64,000 nt of DNA from Rhodocytophaga aerolata (GTDB lineage: Bacteria > Bacteroidota > Bacteroidia > Cytophagales > 172606-1). Below are positions 18,713 to 27,996 of the stretch, in pieces (position 1 is the first letter of the stretch; each line of letters opens with the position of its first letter). Location of the stretch: NCBI RefSeq assembly GCF_030503435.1, contig NZ_JAUKPO010000027.1, forward strand, positions 38,338 to 102,337, in the 5' to 3' direction. Made by a program: the position numbers and the translations under genes. A model generated the notes under the pieces. It was not told where the DNA came from. It ran no database searches and saw only the letters and a program-made list of their open reading frames with translations.

Positions 18713-19862
18713 GTTTTTAAAAATTCGCTGTATTCTGCAGTACCCAAAATGCAGAGATTATTTTGAGAATTTTTTTAAAATCGAAGAAGGGTGTTTTTGC
18801 CCTTTTCGCTATTAACTTTAAAAATGCACTGTTTTTCTACTAACTACATAAACTAAGCTCTGTAAGAGTGATAGACGAATGGGGATACACAACCAGTTAT
18901 TTGTTAAAAGGAGAGGAGCTTAAATAGTAATTTCAATACTACATTTGAAAGATAGTAGGGGTAGACATTGCTTAAATTAATACTAAGAAAATTTATCCCT
19001 GCCTTTTGTGTAACTCCGCCATCTTTTGATCAAAATGCCCTCCCTACAATATCAGCCATATTGGCAGTCGTTACAAAAAGTGGTTAAATCATTCAAAGTT
19101 ACGTTAGCTAATTTTCATGAGTTTTTGTTACCATTCATTCCCTCTTTTACCTCATAAATCTCTACCCTGTAGACAGGCACAGTTTACATTGTGATCAAAA
19201 GAATAGGTGGCCAAAAAATAGGGATAAGGTTCATGGATTCTCTATTATCTGTAACATTTCTCTAATTGAACATAAAAGTCGAAATAGGGCAAAAATAGTT
19301 CTTATGCCATCTGCAATATACCTGGAAATGGGTATTGACAGGTATAGGCATTCCTCTTACCTTTGTGGCCTACACTTTTGAACACTAGCTTGCATTATAC
19401 CAGCGGGTGATATCCGCTGGAAAATTAAATTAAGGCCTCATTTTCTACAAGCAGCTTTATAAGCAGGCTCTCAGTATCCGAAAAGGAAGGTCCACATTTA
19501 CTTGTAATAGACACAGTAACTTGTATACACAAGCAACTACTTTTTTACAACCACTTATCTACTTAACTAATCGTCTATGTTCAACTTGTTAACTTGCTCT
19601 CCTAATCCATTAGCAATCTGCCCCGCTGTAAATGAGATTTTCCCTGGCTAAGCCTTTTTTGTCCAACTTTTCTTTGGCTATCTCTCCTAGCCAAGGAAAA
19701 CAAACGAAATAACAGTGGATTCTTTGTAAATCGCAGGATGCGTTCTGTCTACTATACAGACAGCTATTCCAACTATTGCACTTACTACTACCTATCCGGC
19801 AGAAATATTACTATAAAATAACAACTAACAATTCTTTATTTCTAACCCTTACCAACCTTCTC

Positions 19863-22800
19863 ATGTTTTATTTTTCACCCTTTACCAGCTTATGCCTAGC
19901 TACTGCCAGGCACACGTATGTTATTGCGGCTAAACAAGCCGTTTTAGTTGTCCTTGCTTTATTTGTTTCCTTCTCCTCGCTTATAGCACAGGAGAACCCG
20001 ACAGGCTTAACCCATGTGAATGGTACCTTATTTTTTGCAGCTAGTTCGCCTGATAAAGGAACAGAATTATGGAAGAGTAATGGCACTATCCAAAGCACTG
20101 TTTTAGTAAAAGATATTGCTTCGATGACAGCTAGTTCATCACCATTTAACCTGAAAAAGATAGGCAGCAGCTTATTTTTTACAGCCAATGGAACACAACT
20201 GTGGAAAAGCAATGGCACAGCTGAAGGTACCTTACTAGTAAAAAGCTTTACCTCCTCCAACCCTTCCCCTTTTTCCCAACTCACCGACGTAAATGGGGTA
20301 CTTTACTTTGTGTTTTATAAGGGGAGCAACACCTATGAGTTATGGAAGAGCGATGGTACAGCCTCGGGAACCACCCTTGTTAAAACAGTACTTGGCTCTA
20401 TGTATGGAAGTTTTACTCAACTGACCAATCTAAATGGGGTCTTATACTTCGCAAGCTATGAGGCGGCAACAGGTTTTGAGTTATGGAAAAGCAATGGCAC
20501 GGCGGTAGGCACTGTGCTGGTTAAGGATATCTATCCAGGAACAGAAAGTTCAGTACCTTCCAATTTGTATGTTTGGAATGGCAACTTGTATTTTGCTGCC
20601 GATAATGGCTCTGTAGGTACCGAATTATGGAAGAGCAATGGCACAGCAGCAGGTACGGTATTGTTAAAGAATATAAAGCCAGATGGCGAACCCTTTGACC
20701 TAGGATCCAGTCCATCAGAATTCATTAGCTTCAAAGGAGAGCTATATTTTAGAGCAAGTGATGTTTATGGGAACTACGATACAGGTACTGATTTTTATGG
20801 GCTTTGGAAAACAAATGGCACAAACCAAGGCACAGTAAAAGTAAAATCTATACCAGGCCTTTATCCTCAAGAACTTACTGTAGTGAATGACAAGCTGTTT
20901 TTTATTGTCAACCATGTAAGGGTAGATGAGGAGGGGAATAGTAGTTATCATCAGGAACTTTGGAAAAGCGATGGCACAGAGACAGGAACAGGAATGATAA
21001 AAGCTTTCGGTTTAGGCTTGGATAATAAGTTACTTTCATTTAAACTAACAAATTTGAATGGCACTTTGCTGTTTGCCAGTCCGGGGAGCCAAAGGGGGTG
21101 GTCGCCCGATGGTGAACTCTGGAAAAGTGATGGTACTGCCCAGGGTACAGTACAAGTAAAGAACATATACCGGGATCGGTTTGCTCCTAATTTTTATGAC
21201 TCTTCTTTTCCAGATGAGCTAACGCCCATTAATAATACGTTACTGTTTTCTGCCTACGATGGTATTGGGGGAAAAAGGCAGCTGTGGAAGAGTGATGCTA
21301 CACAGGCAGGAACAACGAAACTAACCCCCACCCTTCCTACTCCCTGGAAAAGCCAGGATATCGGTGCCGTGGCTATAGCCGGTAGTGCCAATTATAACAA
21401 CGATATTATACCGGCTAGTTTTCTGTTTACCCTAGAAAGTGGAGGTTATGACTTCTATAAGGCACCCGATGCCTTTCGGTATGTTTATCAACCTTTTACT
21501 GGCAATGGCACTATCACAGCCTATGTAGAAAACATGGGCAATACCCATCCCTATGCCCTGGCCGGCTTAATGATCCGGGAAGACCTGAGTGCTAATTCAT
21601 CCTTTGCAGCTGTAGCGGTGAATCCTTCAGGCAATACAAACTTTATGTGGCGGCAAGGTGCTGGTACTCCTGGCTATACGTCGGTTGCCGCTCACAAATG
21701 GCTCAGATTGGAAAGAAAAGGCAATACATTTTCCGCCTATTACTCAACTGGTGCAGAACAAAGCTGGACCTTAATTGGTACGATGAATATTGCCATGGGC
21801 AACACCGTTTATATAGGCATGGCACTCACATCTCAGAATAACAGCACCTTGAATACAGCTACCTTTAGTCGGGTTCAAGTCAGGAATACACCGGTGGTAA
21901 CCCTTACATCCCCTTCTCCAAATTCGAGCTATGCTGCTCCGGCTAGCATCACGCTGGCAGCCAATGTTTCTGGGTTTAATGGATCAATATATGGAGTGGA
22001 CTTTTATCATGGAAATACTTTTATTGGCGGGGATGCTCAAAGTCCGTATAGCTATACCTGGACGAATGTACCGGCAGGTACTTACTCCCTTACAGCCGTA
22101 GTAAACGACGGAAATGGCGTAGCTACCAGGTCTGATCCCGTTGTAATTACTGTCGGCTCCACACCCATTTGCAGTGCCACAGGTAGTATCTTACGCGAGT
22201 TCTGGTCTGGCATTCCAGGAAAAGAAATCTCTTCTATTCCTGTAAACTCAGCGCCCTTAACCTCCACACAACTCCCTTCGTTTGAAGCCCCTACCAATGT
22301 ATCAGACAACTACGGGCAGCGGCTCAGAGGCTATATCTGTGCCCCGGCTACAGGAAATTATACCTTCTACTTAGCTTCTGATGATAATGGGGAGCTATGG
22401 CTAAGCTCAAGTGATGATGCTGCCTTAAAGCAGAAAATAGCCTCGGTCACTGGCTATACCACCTCCAGGCAATGGACTAAATATGCCACTCAGAAGTCAG
22501 CTACGATTGCCTTACAGGCGGGGAAAAAATATTATATTGAAGCCCTGCATAAAGAAGGAGCCGGCGGCGATAACTTAGCGGTGGGATGGCAAACGCCTAC
22601 TACTACAACCATCAGTGTGATCCCTGGCTCGGTACTCTCGCCGGCTGATCCCGCTGGTCCGTTTTGTCATGCGTCAGGAACGATTTTAAGAGAGTATTGG
22701 GCCAATATCTCCGGTGGTAGTGTCGCTAGTATTCCCCTTACGACTACCCCTACTTCTTCTACTCAGATCGCTTCTTTTGAAACACCCTCTAATATAGGCG

Positions 22801-23435
22801 ATAACTATGGACAGCGCATCAGAGGCTACCTTTGTGCACCGGCCACTGGCGATTATACCTTCTATCTGGCTTCTGACGATCAAGGAGAATTGTGGATAGG
22901 TACAACGGATAATCCGTTAAGTAAAATAAAGATTGCCTACATTACCGGACATACTTCTAGTAGGCAATGGACCAAGTATGCTTCTCAAAAATCTGTAGCG
23001 GTCACTTTGCAGGCAGGCCATAAGTACTACATCGAAGCTTTGCACAAAGAAGCGGTTTATGGGGATAACTTAGCCGTTGGCTGGACTATTCCCGGCAGCA
23101 GTAGCATCAGTGTGATTCCAGGATCAGTCTTGTCCCCTTTTGTGCCCTCTGCTGCTAGATTGGCCAGTGAAGAAAATCTGCAGCTAAGTATAGCTGTCTA
23201 TCCCAATCCGTTTACTAACAGAATGAGGGTAGCTACCAACGGGCAGCAGGGCAAGGTGCTTATTAGCTTAACAGATGTGGTAGGCAAAACTTATTTTGTG
23301 AAGGAGTATATCTTGTCGGGGCAATCCGAGCTAGAGCTTGATTTAGCAGGCGTAGCCTTAAGTCATGGCCTGCACCTGCTTAAACTGCAGACCCAAGATG
23401 GAAAAACGCACGTGATGAAAGTAATCAAGAACTAA
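19863..23435 (+). CDS. T9SS-exported ELWxxDGT-repeat protein with two PA14 domains
   Basis: A secreted protein of about 1190 residues. I chose ATG 19863 over an in-frame TTG at 19776 because the signal peptide (hydrophobic VLVVLALFVSFSSLIAQ) lies close behind it. Nine ELWKS(N/D)GT repeats (about residues 50-500) form a propeller-like region. Then come a lectin-like domain (about 500-670), an Ig-like domain (about 675-760), two tandem PA14 domains (starting GSILREFWSGIPG and GTILREYWANISG) and a type IX secretion sorting tail (VYPNPFTN onward, last 80 residues). PA14 domains often bind carbohydrate, so a surface or secreted adhesin or glycan-binding role is likely, but no catalytic domain is seen. 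Confidence 0.88.
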   Translation: MFYFSPFTSLCLATARHTYVIAAKQAVLVVLALFVSFSSLIAQENPTGLTHVNGTLFFAASSPDKGTELWKSNGTIQSTVLVKDIASMTASSSPFNLKKIGSSLFFTANGTQLWKSNGTAEGTLLVKSFTSSNPSPFSQLTDVNGVLYFVFYKGSNTYELWKSDGTASGTTLVKTVLGSMYGSFTQLTNLNGVLYFASYEAATGFELWKSNGTAVGTVLVKDIYPGTESSVPSNLYVWNGNLYFAADNGSVGTELWKSNGTAAGTVLLKNIKPDGEPFDLGSSPSEFISFKGELYFRASDVYGNYDTGTDFYGLWKTNGTNQGTVKVKSIPGLYPQELTVVNDKLFFIVNHVRVDEEGNSSYHQELWKSDGTETGTGMIKAFGLGLDNKLLSFKLTNLNGTLLFASPGSQRGWSPDGELWKSDGTAQGTVQVKNIYRDRFAPNFYDSSFPDELTPINNTLLFSAYDGIGGKRQLWKSDATQAGTTKLTPTLPTPWKSQDIGAVAIAGSANYNNDIIPASFLFTLESGGYDFYKAPDAFRYVYQPFTGNGTITAYVENMGNTHPYALAGLMIREDLSANSSFAAVAVNPSGNTNFMWRQGAGTPGYTSVAAHKWLRLERKGNTFSAYYSTGAEQSWTLIGTMNIAMGNTVYIGMALTSQNNSTLNTATFSRVQVRNTPVVTLTSPSPNSSYAAPASITLAANVSGFNGSIYGVDFYHGNTFIGGDAQSPYSYTWTNVPAGTYSLTAVVNDGNGVATRSDPVVITVGSTPICSATGSILREFWSGIPGKEISSIPVNSAPLTSTQLPSFEAPTNVSDNYGQRLRGYICAPATGNYTFYLASDDNGELWLSSSDDAALKQKIASVTGYTTSRQWTKYATQKSATIALQAGKKYYIEALHKEGAGGDNLAVGWQTPTTTTISVIPGSVLSPADPAGPFCHASGTILREYWANISGGSVASIPLTTTPTSSTQIASFETPSNIGDNYGQRIRGYLCAPATGDYTFYLASDDQGELWIGTTDNPLSKIKIAYITGHTSSRQWTKYASQKSVAVTLQAGHKYYIEALHKEAVYGDNLAVGWTIPGSSSISVIPGSVLSPFVPSAARLASEENLQLSIAVYPNPFTNRMRVATNGQQGKVLISLTDVVGKTYFVKEYILSGQSELELDLAGVALSHGLHLLKLQTQDGKTHVMKVIKN

Positions 23436-23455
23436 TCCCTAATTAAGTCCAAATC

Positions 23456-23488
23456 AAAAGGCAGGCTGGTCACTCAGCCTGCCTTTTT
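23456..23488 (+). terminator. intrinsic terminator
   Basis: AAAAGGCAGGCTG and CAGCCTGCCTTTT pair perfectly around a 6-base loop and end in a T run, 20 bases after the T9SS gene stop. Confidence 0.92.
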
Positions 23489-23602
23489 AGTATTTTACTT
23501 ACTTTCTAGTTTTTACAATAGGTGTCTTGGAACAGTATAGAGAAGAGTGATTTTCATATAACCAAACATAAACACTCTTCTTGCTCATATTTATCTATTG
23601 CA

Positions 23603-23632
23603 GGTTACCCGAAAGGGGGAATTCAATTAACT
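23603..23632 (+). repeat. dispersed 30-bp repeat (G-rich strand on plus)
   Basis: One of the best copies: GGTTACCCGAAAGGGGG then AATTCAATTAACT. The CCC-GAAA-GGG core can form a mini-hairpin with a GNRA-type loop, and the ends GGTTA/TAACT are nearly complementary. It lies 170 bases after the T9SS gene. Confidence 0.8.
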
Positions 23633-23785
23633 GATAGCCAAAATTAAATTCAACTAATTAGTTTTGATTTTTACTTCCCTTCCTTATATTCATAGTCTGT
23701 TGATGTTCGTTTATCAACTTAGCATCTTAGTTGGGTAGTTCTATAAAACATTATCTACCATTACTCTTTCTTCCTCTCAACATTT

Positions 23786-24214
23786 ATGAAAATAAAACAT
23801 GTATGGTTCACACTCTGTTTTCTGTTGGGCATTGTCTTCCTGGCCAACAGCCAAACTACAAGCAAATCTGCTCAAACTCCTACTAAAACTACAGAGTCTA
23901 CAGCCTTATTAGTAGGTAAATGGAAAGGCAGTTATGATGGAGGTACTCCTGGCACGTGTGAAATGGAGTTTAGCCGAAAGGCAAATGGGACACTAAGTGG
24001 TCAAATAGTAATTCACCCGGAAGGCGGGGAAAAATCCACTCCGGCTACCTTTGATTCAGTTAAGCTAGAAGGAAACAGCCTGACAGCTTCTTTTAGCGAT
24101 CCTGATGGCAATCCAATACAAGTAGAGGGTAAGCTTGAAAGCAAGCAATTGAAAGGAACTTGGAAAACAGCCAACAATGAGGGAGGTAGTTGGCAAACGA
24201 CGAAAAGTCAGTAA
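23786..24214 (+). CDS. small secreted protein of unknown function
   Basis: A 142-residue protein with a signal peptide (MKIKHVWFTLCFLLGIVFLA, cleavage near NSQ). A T/K/Q-rich linker is followed by a domain starting LLVGKWKGSYDG and ending GTWKTANNEGGSW. The alternating strands and the GKW/GTW motifs suggest a small beta-barrel or lipocalin-like fold, inferred by eye only. No catalytic motif is visible. A 40-codon small ORF follows on the same strand. Confidence 0.75.
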   Translation: MKIKHVWFTLCFLLGIVFLANSQTTSKSAQTPTKTTESTALLVGKWKGSYDGGTPGTCEMEFSRKANGTLSGQIVIHPEGGEKSTPATFDSVKLEGNSLTASFSDPDGNPIQVEGKLESKQLKGTWKTANNEGGSWQTTKSQ

Positions 24215-24285
24215 AGACAACAATGGGGTATGCCTGTTGCCCTCTATAGGCAGAGTTGGTATACTAAAGAAGAGGAGGCAGAACT

Positions 24286-24408
24286 ATGAATTGGTATTCA
24301 AACAGGGAAGGAGAGCGTTTTCTGAAAATATCACCCTATGAGCTAAGCAGGGATGCCTCCCTCGACTGGTGTTTGGAAAAAGAAACGGATTCAATGAGTT
24401 TTCTTTAA
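24286..24408 (+). CDS. possible 40-residue small protein with strong ribosome binding site
   Basis: ATG 24286 opens a 40-codon frame (MNWYSNREGERFLKISPYEL then SRDASLDWCLEKETDSMSFL). AGGAGG at 24273-24278 precedes the start by seven bases, an ideal Shine-Dalgarno arrangement that is unusual in this window. The stop overlaps the start of a palindromic hairpin that could serve as terminator. The peptide is soluble, charged and has one cysteine. I do not recognise it. Confidence 0.4.
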   Translation: MNWYSNREGERFLKISPYELSRDASLDWCLEKETDSMSFL

Positions 24409-24435
24409 AGGGGGAGTTAATTTAACTCCCCCTTT
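24407..24435. repeat. palindromic double copy of the dispersed repeat core / bidirectional hairpin
   Basis: AAAGGGGGAGTTAA and TTAACTCCCCCTTT are perfect 14-base complements separated by one T. They form a near-loopless palindrome between the convergent small ORF and the macrolide phosphotransferase gene. It may act as a terminator for both strands and looks like two head-to-head repeat cores. Confidence 0.7.
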
Positions 24436-24516
24436 GTGTTCCATGAGAAAGCTCTGTCAGATCTGTTACTGATCCGGATTGTACAAGAAATCTCTGCCGG
24501 ATCCGTTATGTTTCTA

Positions 24517-25494
24517 CTATTTGTCTACCCCAAGTGCCACTTTAGCCATCTGTAGATATTCTTCTACCCCTGATTGTAAAGCAAATAAGGCAATGTTTAT
24601 CCCATACGCTCCTTGTTGCCGCACAATATGCTCTTTCATTCTTGGCCATACTTTGCCGCCTGCCTGCTCATAGCCGGTTAGTAAAGTGCTTAACGCCTGC
24701 TGCCCAAAGGTGGCTAAATAAGGCACAAAATCGATGGCAGGATCCCCCACTTCGGCCTCTGTCCAATCAATCAACCCACTTACCCTGCTTTGGGTATCTA
24801 CTAAGATATGGCCGGCATGCAAATCCCCATGCACCAGGGATGTATGCTGAGGCCAATAAGAATCCTCCCCTACCCATTCTTGCCAGCTTTGCCATAAAGC
24901 CTTACAGACACCCATTTCTTGCTGTACCTGTTCCATTTTAAGCTGCAGTGTGGTGCGCAGCCCTTTTGCAGGAGTGACCCGAATCCCGCCTTGGGCAGCT
25001 TCTTTGGGATCAATACTATGTAGGGCAACTAGGGTATGAGAAAGGGAAGTAGTAAAAGCAGCCGCTAAGTTAGCAGGGTCTAGATGCCATTGATATTGCT
25101 TGACTTGTGGATCGATTGTGGCCGCAGGTGTACCTGGTAACAGCCGATAAGCGATCAGTTGCTCAGTATTTACTTTCCACTCTGGGACAGCTACCGGCAG
25201 ATGCTGGCTTACCAGGGTTAGTGCCCTGTTTTCATAGATTGCTTTTTCTCCCACATCGCTTCTTCTAGGAATACGCAGCACCCATGAGTTGTCTGTTTGG
25301 TCTCTAGCAATGGCTACCAGAAAATCTAAGCCGGATTCATTCAAGGAGAGGCTTTCCCCTTGCAGGGTAAGGCCATGTGTGGAAGCAAGCGAGAGCACTT
25401 GTTGAATGGTAGGAGATTGTATAAAGGGCGATGATTGATTCATAAATGATGATTGATTCATAAATTGAGATAATGGAGAGGGCAATACAGGCAT
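24517..25494 (-). CDS. macrolide 2'-phosphotransferase (Mph-like)
   Basis: A 325-residue kinase with the Mph pattern: ESGLDFLVAIARD near the N-terminus, WVLRIPRRSDV (ATP-binding lysine-equivalent region), ELIAYRLLPGTPA, the catalytic HGDLHAGHILVD (HGDxH..H) and metal-binding GLIDWTEAEVGDPAIDF. The family phosphorylates the 2'-OH of macrolides using GTP or ATP. An 18-bp tandem duplication at the 5' end (25430-25465) encodes MNQSSF twice, so the true start may be one of the internal ATG codons rather than 25494. The gene has its own divergent promoter region toward 25982. Confidence 0.85.
   Translation of the reverse strand: MPVLPSPLSQFMNQSSFMNQSSPFIQSPTIQQVLSLASTHGLTLQGESLSLNESGLDFLVAIARDQTDNSWVLRIPRRSDVGEKAIYENRALTLVSQHLPVAVPEWKVNTEQLIAYRLLPGTPAATIDPQVKQYQWHLDPANLAAAFTTSLSHTLVALHSIDPKEAAQGGIRVTPAKGLRTTLQLKMEQVQQEMGVCKALWQSWQEWVGEDSYWPQHTSLVHGDLHAGHILVDTQSRVSGLIDWTEAEVGDPAIDFVPYLATFGQQALSTLLTGYEQAGGKVWPRMKEHIVRQQGAYGINIALFALQSGVEEYLQMAKVALGVDK
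25430..25465 (-). repeat. 18-bp tandem duplication at the start of the Mph-like gene
   Basis: The unit GATGATTGATTCATAAAT occurs twice in a row (25430-25447 and 25448-25465) and adds six codons per copy, each with an ATG, giving several possible translation starts. Confidence 0.85.
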
Positions 25495-25775
25495 AGCCCA
25501 TCTTTCTAATGGAAAGAGGCATTCCCCTCAGGTGAAAGAATAAGAAGAAAAGCATGCTGTGGTAGCATGCTGTGGTCAATTGCTTTGGTAGGCTCTTAGC
25601 AAGAAGAAACCCTGTTTTGCTTTAGTTAATACAAAGCAAGGCTGTTATTCACCCAAAGGTGAAAGAAAGCAACCCACAGGTCTGCAGAAGCAGTATTAGC
25701 GATAGAGTTGGAGCAGATTACATTGCATAGTGACAAAGATACATTTTTAACAGATGGATGCAAATTACCTGAACA

Positions 25776-25805
25776 AGTAAAATAAATTCCCCCTTTCTGT
25801 TAACC
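25776..25805 (-). repeat. dispersed 30-bp repeat (G-rich strand on minus)
   Basis: AGTAAAATAAATTCCCCC then TTTCTGTTAACC is a clear copy, about 180 bases upstream of the DUF5694 start. Confidence 0.75.
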
Positions 25806-25840
25806 ATCGACGAATATACACTGTAGTTAAATGGGCGCTT

Positions 25841-25903
25841 ATCTTCTTATTCCAAAATGATGATCAAAGCTACATTTTAATTATCATTTTGGAATAAGAA
25901 GAT
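25841..25903. promoter_or_regulatory. 21-bp perfect inverted repeat upstream of the DUF5694 gene
   Basis: ATCTTCTTATTCCAAAATGA plus T (25841-25861) is exactly complementary to 25883-25903, with a 21-base spacer. The outer sequence AATCTTCTTATT recurs once more at 25945-25956, closer to the gene. It could be an operator, a hairpin in the leader or a small mobile-element end. Confidence 0.5.
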
Positions 25904-25981
25904 TACCTGTCTATTTTTACATGATTCAATGGTATTTATACGCCAATCTTCTTATTTTACCTTCCTGTTTAATGTTACTTA

Positions 25982-26800
25982 ATGAAACTTTTAATGAAAC
26001 CTCTCTTGACGGTGCTTGCCTTCTTTATTTGTATACATACCCTTTTGGGCCAGACGCCCTCCCATAAAACTAAAATTTTGCTGTTAGGTGTGCCTCATTT
26101 TACCCCTTCTCCCACCGATGTATACAAAAGTAAAGGCTTCGATGTTGAAAGTACAAAAGGGCAGAAACAGATAGCAGAAGTAGTAACTAAGTTAGCCGCA
26201 TTCAAACCCAACCAAATCTGCGTAGAACGGGAGGTAAATTACCAACCCAAGCTGGATAGTGCCTATAAATTGTATTTAACCGGCAAGTATAAGTTAGGGG
26301 TAAGTGAAATTGACCAGCTAGGATTTCAAACTGCAAAAAAACTAGGCCTTACTAGCCTTACAGCGGTCAATTATATGGGCTACTTTGAAACAGCCCCATT
26401 AGAGGAGTTTGCTACCAAGAATAATCAAACCCATTTACTAGATAGCTTATATCAATTTGCTCAAGCCAACAACGATGAAAACAAGGATAAACAGCAGAAT
26501 TTACCTTTAAAAGAATTCTTACTTTTTGATAATAGTCCCTATGCCCTAAGTAATAATCATCAATTATATACCAAGTATACGGTTAAAATAGGCAAGGAAG
26601 ATCAGTATGTGGGTACTAATTTGGTAGCTGAGTGGTACAAAACCAATTTGCATATTTATACCAACATCTTGAGAAAGCTGCAACCTGCCGACCGGGCCAT
26701 CTTAGTCATCTATGGGCAAGGCCATATTCCTATCCTCAGGCATCTGTTTGAGTCTAATCCTAATTTTGAGTTAGTGGAGGTAAAAGATGTATTGAACTAG
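25982..26800 (+). CDS. DUF5694-type protein, TraB/EreA-like fold suspected
   Basis: A 272-residue protein with a signal peptide (ending HTLLGQ). The mature part opens with KTKILLLGVPHF, contains ICVEREVNY and LFDNSPYALSNNH, and ends with VIYGQGHIPILRHLFESNPN. A histidine after a first beta strand, a glutamate in the middle and a GxGHxxxLRH near the end are the arrangement of the TraB/Tiki/EreA superfamily of putative hydrolases; DUF5694 is my best family guess. The neighbouring macrolide phosphotransferase makes an esterase-like role tempting but unproven. It is 140 bases upstream of the next secreted protein. Confidence 0.7.
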   Translation: MKLLMKPLLTVLAFFICIHTLLGQTPSHKTKILLLGVPHFTPSPTDVYKSKGFDVESTKGQKQIAEVVTKLAAFKPNQICVEREVNYQPKLDSAYKLYLTGKYKLGVSEIDQLGFQTAKKLGLTSLTAVNYMGYFETAPLEEFATKNNQTHLLDSLYQFAQANNDENKDKQQNLPLKEFLLFDNSPYALSNNHQLYTKYTVKIGKEDQYVGTNLVAEWYKTNLHIYTNILRKLQPADRAILVIYGQGHIPILRHLFESNPNFELVEVKDVLN

Positions 26801-26940
26801 TGGATAGCTTTGATGAATTCCATTTCAAAAGATGTGAACGAAACGATAAACATAGCTTTACTAGGTATCCACTTTTGCCCAACGTGACAACAGTAGGTAC
26901 CAGGCATTAGGCTCATCATATATGTAAGCGAAACAAAAAA

Positions 26941-27996
26941 ATGAAAAAAGCACTCATATTCCTAGGAATGTTAACCGTTTTGCAAAGTTATGGACAAGCC
27001 AATACAGAGGCTTTGCAGCATTATTTCCCTTTTGTTGAACAGCTCAAAAAGGATCAACCCTTAAGCGATAGTTTATGGCAAACCTTTCTATCTCAAGCCG
27101 GTAACCGGATTTACATTGAAAGCAATAACTTGCCTCAGTCGTATCTAGAGGAATACCGGCAGAAACTCGAACTAGTATACCGTCCCTCCATGGACTCTCT
27201 TTTGCAAAGCAAATTACCGACAGATCCCATGTTGAGTGCTATTCACCGCTATAAAACCCAGGAGCCTAACTTGAAAGAGCATATGGCTTGGCTAGAAAAA
27301 ACAGATTTACTAGATACCATGCTCTCTCATGCCCGCAAGTTTCTTCCCAAGCGCCTACAGGCACTGCCATTTCAACCCCAGATCTACTATACGAGCTTAG
27401 GAAGTGAAGGGAGTGCTTCTGAGCGCGAAGTAATCATCAGTCTGCTTACCTCCTATGATCTGGACCGCATCAAAGCAGGGGCTTTCGGGGGACATGAGAT
27501 CCACCACTTTTTGAGAAAGTCGAAAGCCATCAAACCCCTTGCCGATGCCCACAAAGGCTTGTATTATGCCTTGGATGCTATGCTCAATGAGGGACTAGCA
27601 GATCTGGTAGACAAACCTTATTTTCTAAATGAGCAATCTGATTGGGATCAGAAAGACATTTATCAGAGTTATCTGCTAGATAAAGCACCTGCAGTGATTA
27701 TAGCCTTAAATGAAATAGTGGAGAAGCTGGCTCAAAGCGAAGAAAGCTACTTAGATGAGAGGCAATACCGGCAGCTGCTGGAAAACTCGGTCGGACACAT
27801 CCCCGGCTATTATATGGCCAAGACAATAAAGGATAACGGTTTACTCAACAGGTTGATTGAACAAGCTGACAATCCCTTCACCTTTGTAGCTTTATATAAC
27901 AAAGCGGCTAAAAGAGCAGGGTATGGAGCCCCCTTATTTAGTGGGCAAACAATTGTCTATTTAAGGAAGCTGGAGCAAAACTACACAACAAAGTAA
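26941..27996 (+). CDS. putative secreted zinc metallopeptidase (DUF5700-like)
   Basis: A 351-residue protein with a signal peptide (ALIFLGMLTVLQSYGQA). The HEIHH motif in GGHEIHHFLRK (about residues 182-192) is an HExxH zinc site. About 30 residues later comes MLNEGLADLVD, whose glutamate would be the third ligand, as in gluzincin-type peptidases. It resembles the DUF5700/DUF2268 group of putative Zn proteases. The long helical spacer and lack of membrane segments suggest periplasmic location. The substrate is unknown. Confidence 0.7.
   Translation: MKKALIFLGMLTVLQSYGQANTEALQHYFPFVEQLKKDQPLSDSLWQTFLSQAGNRIYIESNNLPQSYLEEYRQKLELVYRPSMDSLLQSKLPTDPMLSAIHRYKTQEPNLKEHMAWLEKTDLLDTMLSHARKFLPKRLQALPFQPQIYYTSLGSEGSASEREVIISLLTSYDLDRIKAGAFGGHEIHHFLRKSKAIKPLADAHKGLYYALDAMLNEGLADLVDKPYFLNEQSDWDQKDIYQSYLLDKAPAVIIALNEIVEKLAQSEESYLDERQYRQLLENSVGHIPGYYMAKTIKDNGLLNRLIEQADNPFTFVALYNKAAKRAGYGAPLFSGQTIVYLRKLEQNYTTK

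Larger units (their letters stand above)
18192..19862. other. 1.7-kb debris region without intact genes
   Basis: This stretch contains a hairpin-type repeat (about 18262-18322) also found near 29336, an AraC-type fragment, a degenerate tRNA-Thr with its terminator, and a small hairpin at 19400-19420 (CCAGCGG/CCGCTGG). From 18840 to 19860 I see no coding sequence apart from the leader of the following gene. Confidence 0.5.
25495..25981. other. divergent intergenic region with repeat and long hairpin
   Basis: This space between the Mph-like gene and the DUF5694 gene holds a dispersed-repeat copy (25776-25805) and a 21-bp perfect inverted repeat (25841-25903). Promoters for both flanking genes should be here. 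No gene is seen. Confidence 0.5.

Noticed and set aside
19776..19862. TTG start for the T9SS protein
   Set aside because: It would put a 29-residue polar stretch before the signal peptide; ATG 19863 fits better.
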